From positions 1 through 24,040 of the forward strand of contig JAIVFH010000371.1 in assembly GCA_025765595.1 (NCBI GenBank): DNA of 24,040 bases. Reading direction: 5' to 3'. This document shows positions 9,186 through 18,900 of the stretch, piece by piece. Both the position numbers and the translations under genes were made by a program. The first letter of the stretch is position 1; the number at the start of each line of letters is the position of its first letter. Source of the stretch: Obelidium mucronatum (taxonomy: Eukaryota; Chytridiomycota; Chytridiomycetes; Chytridiales; Chytriomycetaceae). The notes beneath the pieces were generated by a model. It did not search any database. It was given only the letters and a program-made list of their open reading frames with translations, and had not been told where the DNA came from.

Positions 9186-11254
9186 ATGACACTTGGACTG
9201 CCCTTGGCGATCCAGGCGCTGCTCCCGGCGTCGGCGCCGACCGTGGCAGCGATGCTGCGCGCGCATGACGTGTGTTCGCGCTGCGTGCTGCGGGTGCTTG
9301 GGGTGCGCAAGCTCGGACTGTTTGTGTCGATTGAAGAGACTTCTCAGGAGACTCCTAAGGAGACTCCTAAGGAGACTTCTCCGAACAACAACGAAACAAC
9401 TCCGAAGAAACACTGCCCCGCGTGCCTCGGGCTGCTCTCTTGCGCCAGCGTCGGCGGCGCCGTGTCGACGCTGCGCGCGCAGTTTGCCGCCGAGCAGTGG
9501 GCGGCCGGCGGCGCCGCCGACTTCCTCGCGGCCGTGCGCGTGCCCGTGCAGCTGGCCGCGCGCGCCCACGCCGTGGCGCTGCTCGTCGACGCCGCCGCCC
9601 CCGCCGCAAACTGCGCCCGCGTGCTGCCGCGCGACCCGAAACGCTTCGATCTCAGCGCGGACTCCGACTCCGAAAAGAACAAGCCCGCGATCAAGCCCGT
9701 CGTGCACACGGACCCCGTCGACGGCGAGCTGTTCACCCTCACTGACGCCCAGATCGAAGTCAAGGATGTCCTGCGCATGCTCATCAGCCACCACTTTGCC
9801 CTGGCCGCTGGCATCCCCTTCAACCCAAACTCGGCCTTCTCAGTCGAAATTGGCTTTGACCACCCCGAAACAGAATCCGACTTTGACTTTATGCAATCCA
9901 TCCCGAAATGCAATCTCGATGTCAAACGGAAACGGAAACGCGTCAGAGAAGGCTCCGTTTGGCGTAAAATGAAGGAAGATGAACCAGGTGCTATTCGTAC
10001 AGAAGGCGCTACTTGGAATCATGTTTTGAATGCTTCGTTGGCTTTGAGTTACCAGGAATTGCTGGACTACAAGTTTTTGCCTTTTAAACCAATCAAATCT
10101 CCTGCCGTTTTGGCTGAACATCGTTTTCTTCATTCTTCGCTTTGGATTGCTGGTGTGTATCTATCCATCGGTTCTACCGTTTTATCGCCGAAGGCGATGT
10201 TCTACCGCCGAAGGCGGTGTTTTATCGCCGTTGTATCGCCGAAGGCGATGTTTCTTTTTTTTCCTTTTGATGCCGCCAAAGGCGGCGTATCTATCGCCTT
10301 CGGCAACGTCCATCTGTCTGATTTCCTTCATCTTCGTTCTATCGCCTTCGACAATCTACCTTCTTCTAGTCTTCTCACCCATCACATCACATCACAACCA
10401 AAAACAATTACAGGAAGATACAACAAGTACGATCGAACAGTCAGCAACTCACGAATGGAATACGCTGGAAAACGCTTAGCCAAAGAATCAGTCGAAGAAC
10501 TGTTGGCCAAACATGTAGACGCGTTTTTTCGCGCCAGCGGACACAAGTTTGCGAGTGCAGGTCGAGAAGACGTTGATGTTCTCATGTTGGGTGCTGGACG
10601 TCCCTTTTTTTTGGAAGTTGTAAATCCAAGAGTTTTGAATGCTACTCAAGCACAAATAACGGCTGTGCAAAAGCAAATTAATGATGAGAACCGTGGGAAA
10701 CTCAAGATTACTGATTTACAGCTTGTTGGAAAGTGAGAGTTCCCTTCCCTTTTGTTGGGGTCATACCATCCCAAAACCCAAAAACTAAAATATCAAACAA
10801 CAACCACCAATTCAGACATGATACCAAACCATTAAAAGACTCTGCTGCAACAAAGAAAAAATCATACACCACACTCGTCAAGCTCTCATCCCCAGTATCC
10901 CTATCCCAACTGGAAGAAATCTCTAAACTCAGAGATATTGAACTGAAACAACAAACCCCACTCCGAGTCATGATTTCTCGGCCCGACAAGAACCGCGACA
11001 AGGTTGTTCATGAATTACACGTGAAGCCAGAGAACGAAGGAATTCTAGACAAGGAAAGCGGTGAAACAAAGTATGACTTTGTTCGCGTGGATTTAACAAC
11101 GAGTGCGGGGACTTATGTGAAGGAGTTTATGCATAGTGATGAGGGCAGAACTGTTCCCTCTTTGAAGGAACTCTTGGGCGTTGAGAGTGCGACTGTCGAA
11201 ACTTTGGATGTGTTGCATGTTTTTCTTGATTGGCCCAAACCTGTTGTTGAGTAA
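9186..11254 (+). CDS. PUS10: tRNA pseudouridine synthase PUS10, three exons
   Basis: Makes pseudouridine in tRNA (positions 54/55 in archaea and animals). Exons 9186-10152, 10414-10732, 10816-11254 give 574 residues (human 529). The start ATG at 9186 (MTLGLPLAIQAL) is preferred over upstream in-frame codons, which lie in the T-rich spacer. N-terminal CSRC and CPAC pairs form the zinc site of the PUS10-specific domain, separated by a short ETPKETPKETS repeat. The catalytic domain has GRYNKYDR (across intron 1), the catalytic Asp in REDVDVLMLGAGRPF, and near the end TTSAGTYVKEFMHSDEGRT and VFLDWPKP. Exon 1 is strikingly GC- and Ala-rich from about 9200 to 9760, unlike the rest. Intron 1 (261 bp) contains hairpin repeats and has no in-frame stop. 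Confidence 0.95.
9336..9383 (+). repeat. Coding minisatellite GAGACTCCTAAG
   Basis: Four tandem 12-bp units, variants of GAGACTCCTAAG, encoding ETSQ-ETPK-ETPK-ETS within PUS10 between its two CxxC pairs. Translation stays in frame because the unit is 12 bp. Confidence 0.8.
10184..10305. repeat. Hairpin repeat cluster inside PUS10 intron 1
   Basis: Inverted repeats at 10184-10198 ATCGCCGAAGGCGAT, 10203-10219 TACCGCCGAAGGCGGTG, 10235-10249 ATCGCCGAAGGCGAT, 10272-10286 GCCGCCAAAGGCGGC, and about 10292-10305 TATCGCCTTCGGCA. Most are in the opposite orientation to the 8252-8444 cluster (GAAG here, TTCG there), so the CUUCGG form would appear on antisense RNA; the 10292 copy is in the TTCG orientation. 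They lie within an intron and share the core with the other cluster. Confidence 0.9.
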
Positions 11255-11596
11255 ATTTATTGCATATAGTTCATGCATACATTTTTGTTTTAACTTTGCG
11301 TAATTAAATATGGAAAGTGTGTTAAGTCCCATGAATGTCGATTTGGACAAACAAACACCGAAGACCATCTTTCCTGGCAAACATCCTGAATACGGATTAT
11401 ATCATTCCTCCGGCGTCGCAGATGTTTCTTCATCCCGTGCTTCACAGCAATCAGAGAATTTCTGAAGGGTTCAGTGAAAATGACGGCAGGAATTCATTTG
11501 GTTGCATTGTTTGAAATAAATATTGACACACCAAAAGGGGGGCAGGACAATGGTTGCATGGTTTCATTGTGAAGATCTTTGAAAAACTTAGAACGC
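11255..11596. other. Intergenic, with one possible 51-codon ORF
   Basis: Between PUS10 and the PstS-like receptor gene. It contains an ORF at 11310-11465 (listed separately), then an AATAAA-like stretch (GAAATAAATATT, about 11513) that could serve it. The 100 bp before 11597 presumably hold the promoter of the receptor gene. Confidence 0.4.
11310..11465 (+). CDS. Possible small protein, 51 aa
   Basis: ATG at 11310 to TGA at 11463-11465, beginning MESVLSPMNVDLDKQTPK and containing IFPGKHPEYGLYHSSG. Hydrophilic, no membrane segment or signal peptide, no family recognised. In favour: balanced amino-acid composition and an AATAAA about 50 bp downstream. Against: short, and it could be an upstream ORF or 5' leader exon of the receptor gene. 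Confidence 0.3.
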   Translation: MESVLSPMNVDLDKQTPKTIFPGKHPEYGLYHSSGVADVSSSRASQQSENF

Positions 11597-14500
11597 ATGG
11601 GGGAATCGCGAATAGCAGCAGCAGCGGACACTCCTAACCTCACAAAGCTGGAGGCAGCAGAATCGAGCGAGCAGAAAGGAAACCTGCCTGCACGCCTCAA
11701 GCTGTGGATTCTTGGATCTGTTTTTATTCCTTTGGCAGCCGTTGTTGCTGTATGCTATTGTCTCTCGGCTCAAGTAAATGAGTCCTCACCAGAGCGTCGC
11801 GATCAAATGCCTGTTGTGTTCATTAATGGGACAGGATCAAAACTGATGGGTCCCACGTACTGGCGATCTCTGGAGTATTTTGCCAATTATCTCAAAGACC
11901 AGAAAGCAGAGTACAACTTTGAATCTCACTTTGCTGACGACGGCAGTATTATTGGGCAAGATGATTTTTTCCAAGGCAAAACCTTGTTTGGATCTACAGA
12001 CGTTGATCTTTTACCGGCGTACAAGCAATACTTTCTGCCCGATAACGGAACGGAAGTTAACGTGACCAACTTTATCAATCCAGGAGCTCAACAGCATCTT
12101 GGAACGCTAATGATGCCAACAATAGCCACAGCCATTGCCATCATCTACAATATCCCCGAAGTTGATAAGCTTATTTTGCATCCTAAAGTGCTAGGAGACA
12201 TCTATTGCGGTGAAATCACTTGGTGGAATGACACAGCGATCCAAACCTTAAACCCGGCTTTCAAAATGCCGAAAAAGCGAATCAATGTTTTTGCTCGTGG
12301 AGACGTCGTTGGAACCAACGAAGTGATATCGCATCTGTTTTCCGAATATTCTCCAAAATTCAACAAAAGTATTGGAGTGTCACTTCAACCGAATTGGCCT
12401 TCTACCTTCTCTCTTGCTCTCAGTCGTATGGAAACTGTCTTCCAAACACTTTCGCATCCTTACTCAATAGCTTATACTCCGTTGGAGGCGCCGATTCAAG
12501 CAATGTCAATTGGGCCTTCTCCCCAGATCGCGTTTGTTGTCAATTCGGACAACCTTCCAACCCAGCCAGATGTAGATTCAATTCAAACGACAGTAAAAAG
12601 TGCAAATTCCGGGACTGAATTTGAAAAGCACAACTTTTTCACCGTTTTCGACGTTTCCGGGCCGCAGAGCTACCCAATTACGCTTGCTTCCTTCATAATT
12701 CTTCAAGAACACTATTTTTATTATAAACGAGGATCACCCGAGGATTGTGCCCGGGTCAAAGCAATGGTTTATTTTTGGCATACATTTTTCATGGACCCTG
12801 CCATAACCGAGTCTAACTTGAGATTTGGCGGTGTCCCATTGCCTTATTACGTGTTGGAGAATAATTTACGTGCATTGAAATTAATAACCTGCAACCGAGA
12901 AAATATCATGCAGAGTTTGGTGTCTGATTTTGAACGCAAGGATTATTATGCAAATAGTTGAGTGTCTTTTGAAGTTTCATTTTTCCTGCCTGGTTTTACC
13001 GTATTTTATCACACAGGAGTGTTCGAATATGATTGGGATTTTTCACTGACAATTTGGGAAAATCATTCCTCATTCAAAACTGCGCCTATAAGCTCATCGC
13101 TATATACTGTTTTCTATGTCGTGCTCTTTCTGTGTAACGCAATTCCATTTGTCATCAATATTAGGCAAACGTTCAAAACAGGCGAGACGCAACAAGGTAT
13201 TCAAGCTGAAAGAATAAGTGTTAGCATCCGCAACAGTACTCTTCCTGATAAGAGCCAAATCGAAGGCGATGATGACGACGAAGAAGACTCTGATGAAAAA
13301 CTAGCAAGGAAAGAAGGCAAAATACCTTTTACGTCTCAGAATATGCTCGGAATTCTGACTCAATTGATTACCTGCTTCCAACTGCTTTATTTGTGTTTGA
13401 CCAAATCAAACGTCACTCGAAAAAATGAATCTATCGACTTGATCTCGTATTTCGGTCTGATTCCAACTTGGTATGGCTTTTATGTGGTCATAAATTGCAT
13501 GGTCTCCGTTTGGATAGCATGCATGTTTTACACGACGTTCTTTTATGGGGTGTTGGAAAAGTATCATCCTCGAAAATTAATGAGCCTTACACATTTTCAC
13601 GCCTTCCTGGCTGAATTCTTGCCAAACTATGCTGTCATATTTTATAATCCGAGTATCGAAGTTCTCGCCAAGGTTGTAGATTGCCGATTCGCTCCCGCCG
13701 AGCACAAGTTTCTCAGCAGCTCCCACAAGCTATGCTGGGTTGGAAGCCATTGGACGAGTTCGGTTATCAGCATTATTTTGGTGTGCACATTTACAAACTA
13801 CGTGGTGAGATACAGCAAGATTCTGAAGGTACTCTCCGGCCCCCCTAAACAGTTTGGAATGACACATACTAACTTGCATTCAGCATCTTCGTAAGGACTT
13901 TGATTTCAAAGATGAAGATTGGTGTATATACGTGGACTCGGTTGCAAAGACCATCATCTTGATTCTCTATTTCAATATCAGCAACAAGATTTTTTTGGGG
14001 ATATCGTTTTTTATGATTGCTGGGTTATCTCTATGCTCTATTGTGGGAAAACCGAATTCAATTTTCTGGTACAATTATTTTCGTGGGGGGTTCTTGGCGT
14101 ACACGGCACTTGTCTACCTTGTTTTGTTTGTGTTTGAGTTGGTTGTAGCACCTACGGATTATAACAGGAGAGGGGCGCTCAGTGAGAATATTCCGTTTGC
14201 TGTACTTGTCACAACGCTATCAATTTTTGGATTGGCCGCGCTTGTGATAACCATCAAGTATAAATCTGGATTGTCAAAAGCTCAATTAAAGGCGAAAGAG
14301 GCAGAGCTTAAAAAATTCTTTGCTGCTTTCGGGTAAGACTATACTTGTCTTGATTAAAAATTTATTTATTTTGGCTTTACGTTGCGCAAGCGATGAGATC
14401 GAGAGTCAGTTAGCTCAAGAAGCCGAATCCATGCTAGCCTCACATCAAGTTAACGCTAGTGAATCAAACTTGGATCAGCCCTATAAACTGGCTAGCAAAG

Positions 14501-15128
14501 CAAGTGCTTCTAATCTGACTGGAAGCAGTGGCGCCTTCTCCTCGGTATTTTCGAAAAGGAATTCAAAATTTTTTACCCCATGCTGACACAATCAACAGAA
14601 CCAATGGAAGCAATTCGACATTGCAATAAAAAATGCCAGAAAAGTGCATTTATTGACGCGAGAAGAGGCTAAAGCTGTTAGATTGGGAATCAAAGTCGAA
14701 GGTGATCATCTCAATCAGTATTGGCAAAGCGCCTGTAATCTGATTATTTTTTGTTTCATTTTTAAGATCCGATTATTCCTGTATTATTCTCCCGATGCGG
14801 AAAGAATTTGAACAAGTTCGTGGATTATTTCAAAATGAAGGTGTACCAAGTTTTGGCGCACTCGAAAGATCAACCAGTCAGTTCTATTCGGGGTATTTAC
14901 CCGCTACCTGCTCCAGTAAATCAGGGAACAATTGGGGCGCATCGATTTCCACAAGGAGTTGATCATTCATCTCAGGTAGCCTCCCAATCAGGATCTCGGC
15001 CCCAACGTACAGCAGGAATGTCATCATCACATCAAACAGCTCGATCCAGACCAATATCTCTTCACGCTGATAATGCTCATTTTTCTCAGATGAATTCGCG
15101 ACATTTTGACAGATATGGCGAATCTTAA
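11597..15128 (+). CDS. PstS-type binding domain fused to a 7-8 helix membrane domain
   Basis: Seven exons, 11597-12956, 13017-13828, 13884-14332, 14391-14544, 14599-14717, 14767-14840, 14878-15128; phases agree and give 1072 residues. The ATG at 11597 is the first in frame. One signal-anchor helix (LWILGSVFIPLAAVVAVCY, residues about 34-52) is followed by a phosphate-binding-protein fold of about 380 residues: FINGTGSKLMGP, DDGSIIG, FGSTDVDLLP, VLGDIYCGEITWWND, FARGDVVGTNE and SYPITLASF match PstS in order. From residue about 480 come about seven hydrophobic helices (SLYTVFYVVLFLCNAIPFVI first, PFAVLVTTLSIFGLAALVI last), with an acidic loop (EGDDDDEEDSDE) after the first. A hydrophilic tail rich in Ser, Lys and Arg ends the protein. 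Predicted cell-surface receptor or transceptor with the binding domain outside and the tail inside. No ABC permease or ATPase gene adjoins. The last two exons (intron of 37 bp) are least certain. I know of no named family with this architecture. Confidence 0.82.
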
Positions 15129-15166
15129 CGTTCTTGTCCTGAGCCACAAGACAAATATGAAGATTA

Positions 15167-15172
15167 AATAAA
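15167..15172 (+). terminator. Poly(A) signal AATAAA of the receptor gene
   Basis: AATAAA 38 bp after the receptor stop codon, facing the AATAAA of the convergent light-chain gene at 15183-15188. Confidence 0.5.
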
Positions 15173-15182
15173 ATAAGCTAGT

Positions 15183-15188
15183 TTTATT
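15183..15188 (-). terminator. Poly(A) signal AATAAA of the myosin light-chain gene
   Basis: Minus-strand AATAAA 24 bp after the light-chain stop codon and 10 bp from the opposing signal, so the two 3' UTRs should overlap or abut. Confidence 0.5.
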
Positions 15189-15212
15189 TGTTATCTGTTA
15201 GCTATTTGTTTC

Positions 15213-15944
15213 TCACTCTCCGTGCTTGAGGACACGCACGAAATCGCGATAGTTGAAGTTTTGGTCGTCCATTGGAGCCCCTTTGAACATAATATCCACC
15301 TGATAAAGCAGTTGCGCAAGTTAATAAGCCGAGTTACGCCCACTAATATCACTTTATGTTGCCTACTTCTTCATCTGTGAATCTATCGCCCATCGTCGTC
15401 ATAAACTCACGAAGCAAATCAGCGTTGATAAACCCGGACTTGTCGTCGTCGAAGCACTCAAAAGCTTGCAGAATTTCGTGTTCCGGATCTGTTCCGCTCA
15501 TTTTTTCGCCCATTCTGATAAACGTTAGTCCTTCGATTCTACTTGATGGATGAGACACACGTACAATGTAAGAAACATGGTAAAGTTGATAGAACCAGGC
15601 GCTTCCTTGATCATACTATCAATGTAGTCATCCGTCGGTGTCTGTCCTGATTGTTGACGCGTTTTATTAAGGGCATATCAACTAACTCAAAAGAAAAAAT
15701 AATACCAAGGCTCGAGAGCATATCCTTGATATCTTCGCGGTCCAGAAACCCATCTGAATCGTGATCGAACATTGAGAAAGCTTCTTTGAACTCTGCAATT
15801 TGGTGTTGCTCAAACATGGCAAAGACATTGCTATTCTGGCGCACAGCGCGTTTCTTCTTTTCCTTCCTAGCAGACTGCAGCGGGTAGATGATGTTTAGGT
15901 CTTAGACAAACAACTCTGTGAATAGGGGGTTGTGTGTTTACCAT
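15213..15944 (-). CDS. Myosin II regulatory light chain, first exon only ATG
   Basis: EF-hand light chain that binds the myosin II neck and controls the motor in cytokinesis. Minus-strand exons: 15944-15942 (ATG only), 15874-15706, 15646-15565, 15514-15367, 15299-15213; 162 residues against about 170 in animals. The N-terminus [18 protein letters not shown] matches animal KKRPQRATSNVFAMF, so the Ser phosphorylated by myosin light-chain kinase is present while the preceding Thr is Asn. EF-hand 1 has a full calcium loop, [12 protein letters not shown]. Later segments [48 protein letters not shown] and [14 protein letters not shown] follow the family to the last residues. No in-frame ATG exists at the start of exon 2, and CCAG ATG GTAAAC fits a start codon directly followed by a 5' splice site. 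Confidence 0.93.
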
Positions 15945-15986
15945 CTGGCTGTTGTTTTGTTCAATTTATTGTTGACTGACTTGCGA
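15945..15986. promoter_or_regulatory. 42-bp divergent spacer, myosin light chain / RAD50
   Basis: All the DNA between the two start codons. It contains TTCAATTTATTGTTGAC as the only A/T-rich core. The promoters must overlap each other, or extend into the first introns of one or both genes. Confidence 0.55.
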
Positions 15987-18900
15987 ATGTCGCTGATTGA
16001 GAAACTTGCTGTTCGAGGTCCGCAGCGGCGTTTCGCTAAAAGATTAACCAACGCTTTGAACGCAGGAATACGAAGCTTCGGGCCTGACGACACGGGCGCC
16101 ATCGAATTCTACACGCCGCTGACGCTGATAGTCGGACACAACGGTGAGTGGCCAGCGAGCGCCAACTGGGCCAAGCGATGCAATGGGCGGACTTTGCGTT
16201 GAAAGAGGCGCTCTGATTCTTTGCTTTGCTCTCAAAGGGGCTGGGAAAACAACAATCATCGAATGCCTGAAATACGCAACGATTGGAGATATGCCACCAA
16301 ACTCGTCAAAGTCTTTTGTCCACGATCCAAAAGTTTGCTTGCTGCTTTTTTTTCTTGTTCTTCTTCTTGGCTTGGGACTCAGCTGGGTGGTGGTCCTGAA
16401 TTCTGTTTTCCAGGTGGCCAACACTTCTGAAGTTAAGGCTCAAGTAAAGCTGCAGTTTAGAAATGTGAATGGAAAGGAAATGGTGGCAACGCGGTCGCTT
16501 TGTATGTCCCAAAAGAAGAACACCACTACTCAGAAAACGCTGGAATCCCTCTTGTCTACTAAAACAGAAGGGGGAAAGGTATTTGTAGTATAACATCCAT
16601 GAAAAGAATCTTATATTTTCATTTGGAATTCAAGGTTGTTTCCATCACCTCCAAATGTGCCGAGCTTGATGCCGCCATCCCTGAACAACTTGGAGTCTCC
16701 AAGGCCATTCTTGACAATGTCATTTTTTGCCACCAGGAAGAGTCATATTGGCCACTAGCAGAACCCAGTATTCTAAAGAAAAAGTTTGATGAAATCTTTG
16801 CCTCGACGCGATATACAAAAGCTCTCGAAAGCATCAAGCAGCTCCGGAAAGATCAAGCAATACAGATCAAGATTGACCAAAATGAGCTTACTCATTTAAA
16901 AACCAACAGAGAACGCGCCGATACAGTTAGTTTGAGCAATCTAATGAATTGCCCTTGTTCCACTCTTGTACTTATTTCTTTTCAGCTCATTAAAGACAAA
17001 GACGACATCGACAATCGTATCGATCTTGCTAAAAAGCGTAAAGGCGAATTAGAGGGAGGAGAAATCACTGTGATTCAATCCAAACTACGAAATCTTGAAC
17101 GTGAACAGCAAAAAGTTCAAAACGTGTATTCCGAAATTCAACAACAAGAAATGAAAAAAAATCTACTTCAAAGCTCAATCGACGAGATGAAAGAGTCTAT
17201 TGAGTTGTATGAAGGTTTGTGGTTGGGTTGAGTGTCAAAAGTAATCAAGTCTAATGTTCCTTTCTCAGATTCCGACGAACAACTTCAAAGCATGTTGGAT
17301 CAGTACCAAGATTCAATTGAAATCCAGCAAGTGGAGTTGGCGGAGCTGACAGAGGCCTCCGGAAAGTTTTCCAAAAGCATTGCTGTTACAGAATCTGAAA
17401 TATCCAAGCTCCTTACAGCGAAGGGACAACTGCAAGCTGAAGTGGAGGTTTATAAAACTCCTCGCTCAAATAATAACTTGATAATAACAGCTTGAAAATA
17501 GTCAAACACAAGAAGGGTGGCACATGGTGAACAGACCATCCTGTCTATTGCGCGCCAATTGAATATCCGAGGACTAAATGCTCCATTTGACGATGATGAT
17601 ATTGAAAGGTTTATTCAGAAACTCAATGAAATTCTTCAGTCGCATCAGCAGCAGCTGGATATTTTCAAGGTTGATTTTTTTTCACAATTTGTACGGAGCA
17701 AGGTGATTAACGAATCATGTCTCAGGCCGAATCCCAAACGCAAGAAACTGGAATTTTGACCCGTCTCCAAAAGGCACAAAGTAGCATCACTGGCCAGCAA
17801 GAAGCCAAAAAAATGCTTAAAAAACAAATGGTAGGAAGCCTTTATAGGGAAAAAAAAATTGTGAGCTAATCTGAATCGCTTTTCGCAGGAATCGAATCGC
17901 ACCAAAATCTCCTCGACAAATATGCGCATTCAATCTATGTCAATAACTCAAGGCGAAATTTCTCAACTTCAATCACGAGTCGCAGAAGAACAAGAATGGA
18001 TCAACACATTCACTCTCACTTTTAAGCCGGCCGATATTGAAGGGAAAATTAAGAATTTGACGCAAGAAGTGACTGGTCATGAAATGGGAATGACGTTGCT
18101 ACAAGATGAGATGTCAGTTTTGAATATGGAAAGTAGCGAACGCGCGAGACTGGGTGTCAAAATTACAGAGAAAAAAAGAAAAGAAGATATGTTCAATACT
18201 CTGTTGGCTTCTTTCAAGGACGGCTTCCGAAGGGCGATGGGCAAGGAGCTTAATTTGGCAACTTGTTCCGCAGAAATTGCAACAGAAAGCAGGTTAAAAT
18301 TTATTCGCCTTTGCTGTTGCATTTTTGAGCCGTTTGTTTAATTTTGCGATGTATTTAGGAAGAAGGAGGGGTTACTGAATCATTCAAAAGCCAAGTTGGA
18401 AGAAAAAACGCGAGAATTATCTGGAATTGAAGCGAAGCTTGCAATGAGTCGAACAAGATTACAGAACTTGACTAAAGACGTCGAAAGTGTGTTTGTCTGT
18501 TTTTTGAGATTGCCCAGTAGGTGCTAAATACAAGAATAATAGCGAAATCAAAAAAGATCAACGAGGCATGCGGGGGCTCTGACTTTTTGCACGCTTACGA
18601 AGAGGCCGAGCAAGACTATGACGATGAATTGAGGTGTGATATATTTACAATTTGGAAGTAACCACATAACACTATTGACATAGCTCGGACAAGACTGTAG
18701 CCGCTGCCACGGTTATGATTAACAAGTATATGCGCATGTATAATCGCGACAAGTAAGCCTTTTTTCAGTCGTTTAAATTATAATTATTGCGTTGAGACAA
18801 ATGGTTTTCAGATGTTGTCCTCTATGTATTCGTGGGTTCTCCAGTGATGCTGAGGCTCAAAGCTTTCTGAATAGAGTAAGATTTTTTTTTTTCATAATCA

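Noticed and set aside
9174..9972. Several long overlapping ORFs on both strands (193-259 codons)
   Set aside because: Shadow frames kept open by the GC-rich PUS10 exon; Arg/Ala/Pro-rich nonsense with no domain.
11579..12961. PstS-like domain as a recent bacterial transfer or contaminant
   Set aside because: The gene continues through introns with typical GT/AG and branch sites (TACTAAC at 13867-13873) into eukaryote-style exons, and its base composition resembles its neighbours.
14884..15147. Minus-strand ORF of 87 codons
   Set aside because: Antisense to the in-phase Ser/Arg-rich tail of the receptor; no family match.
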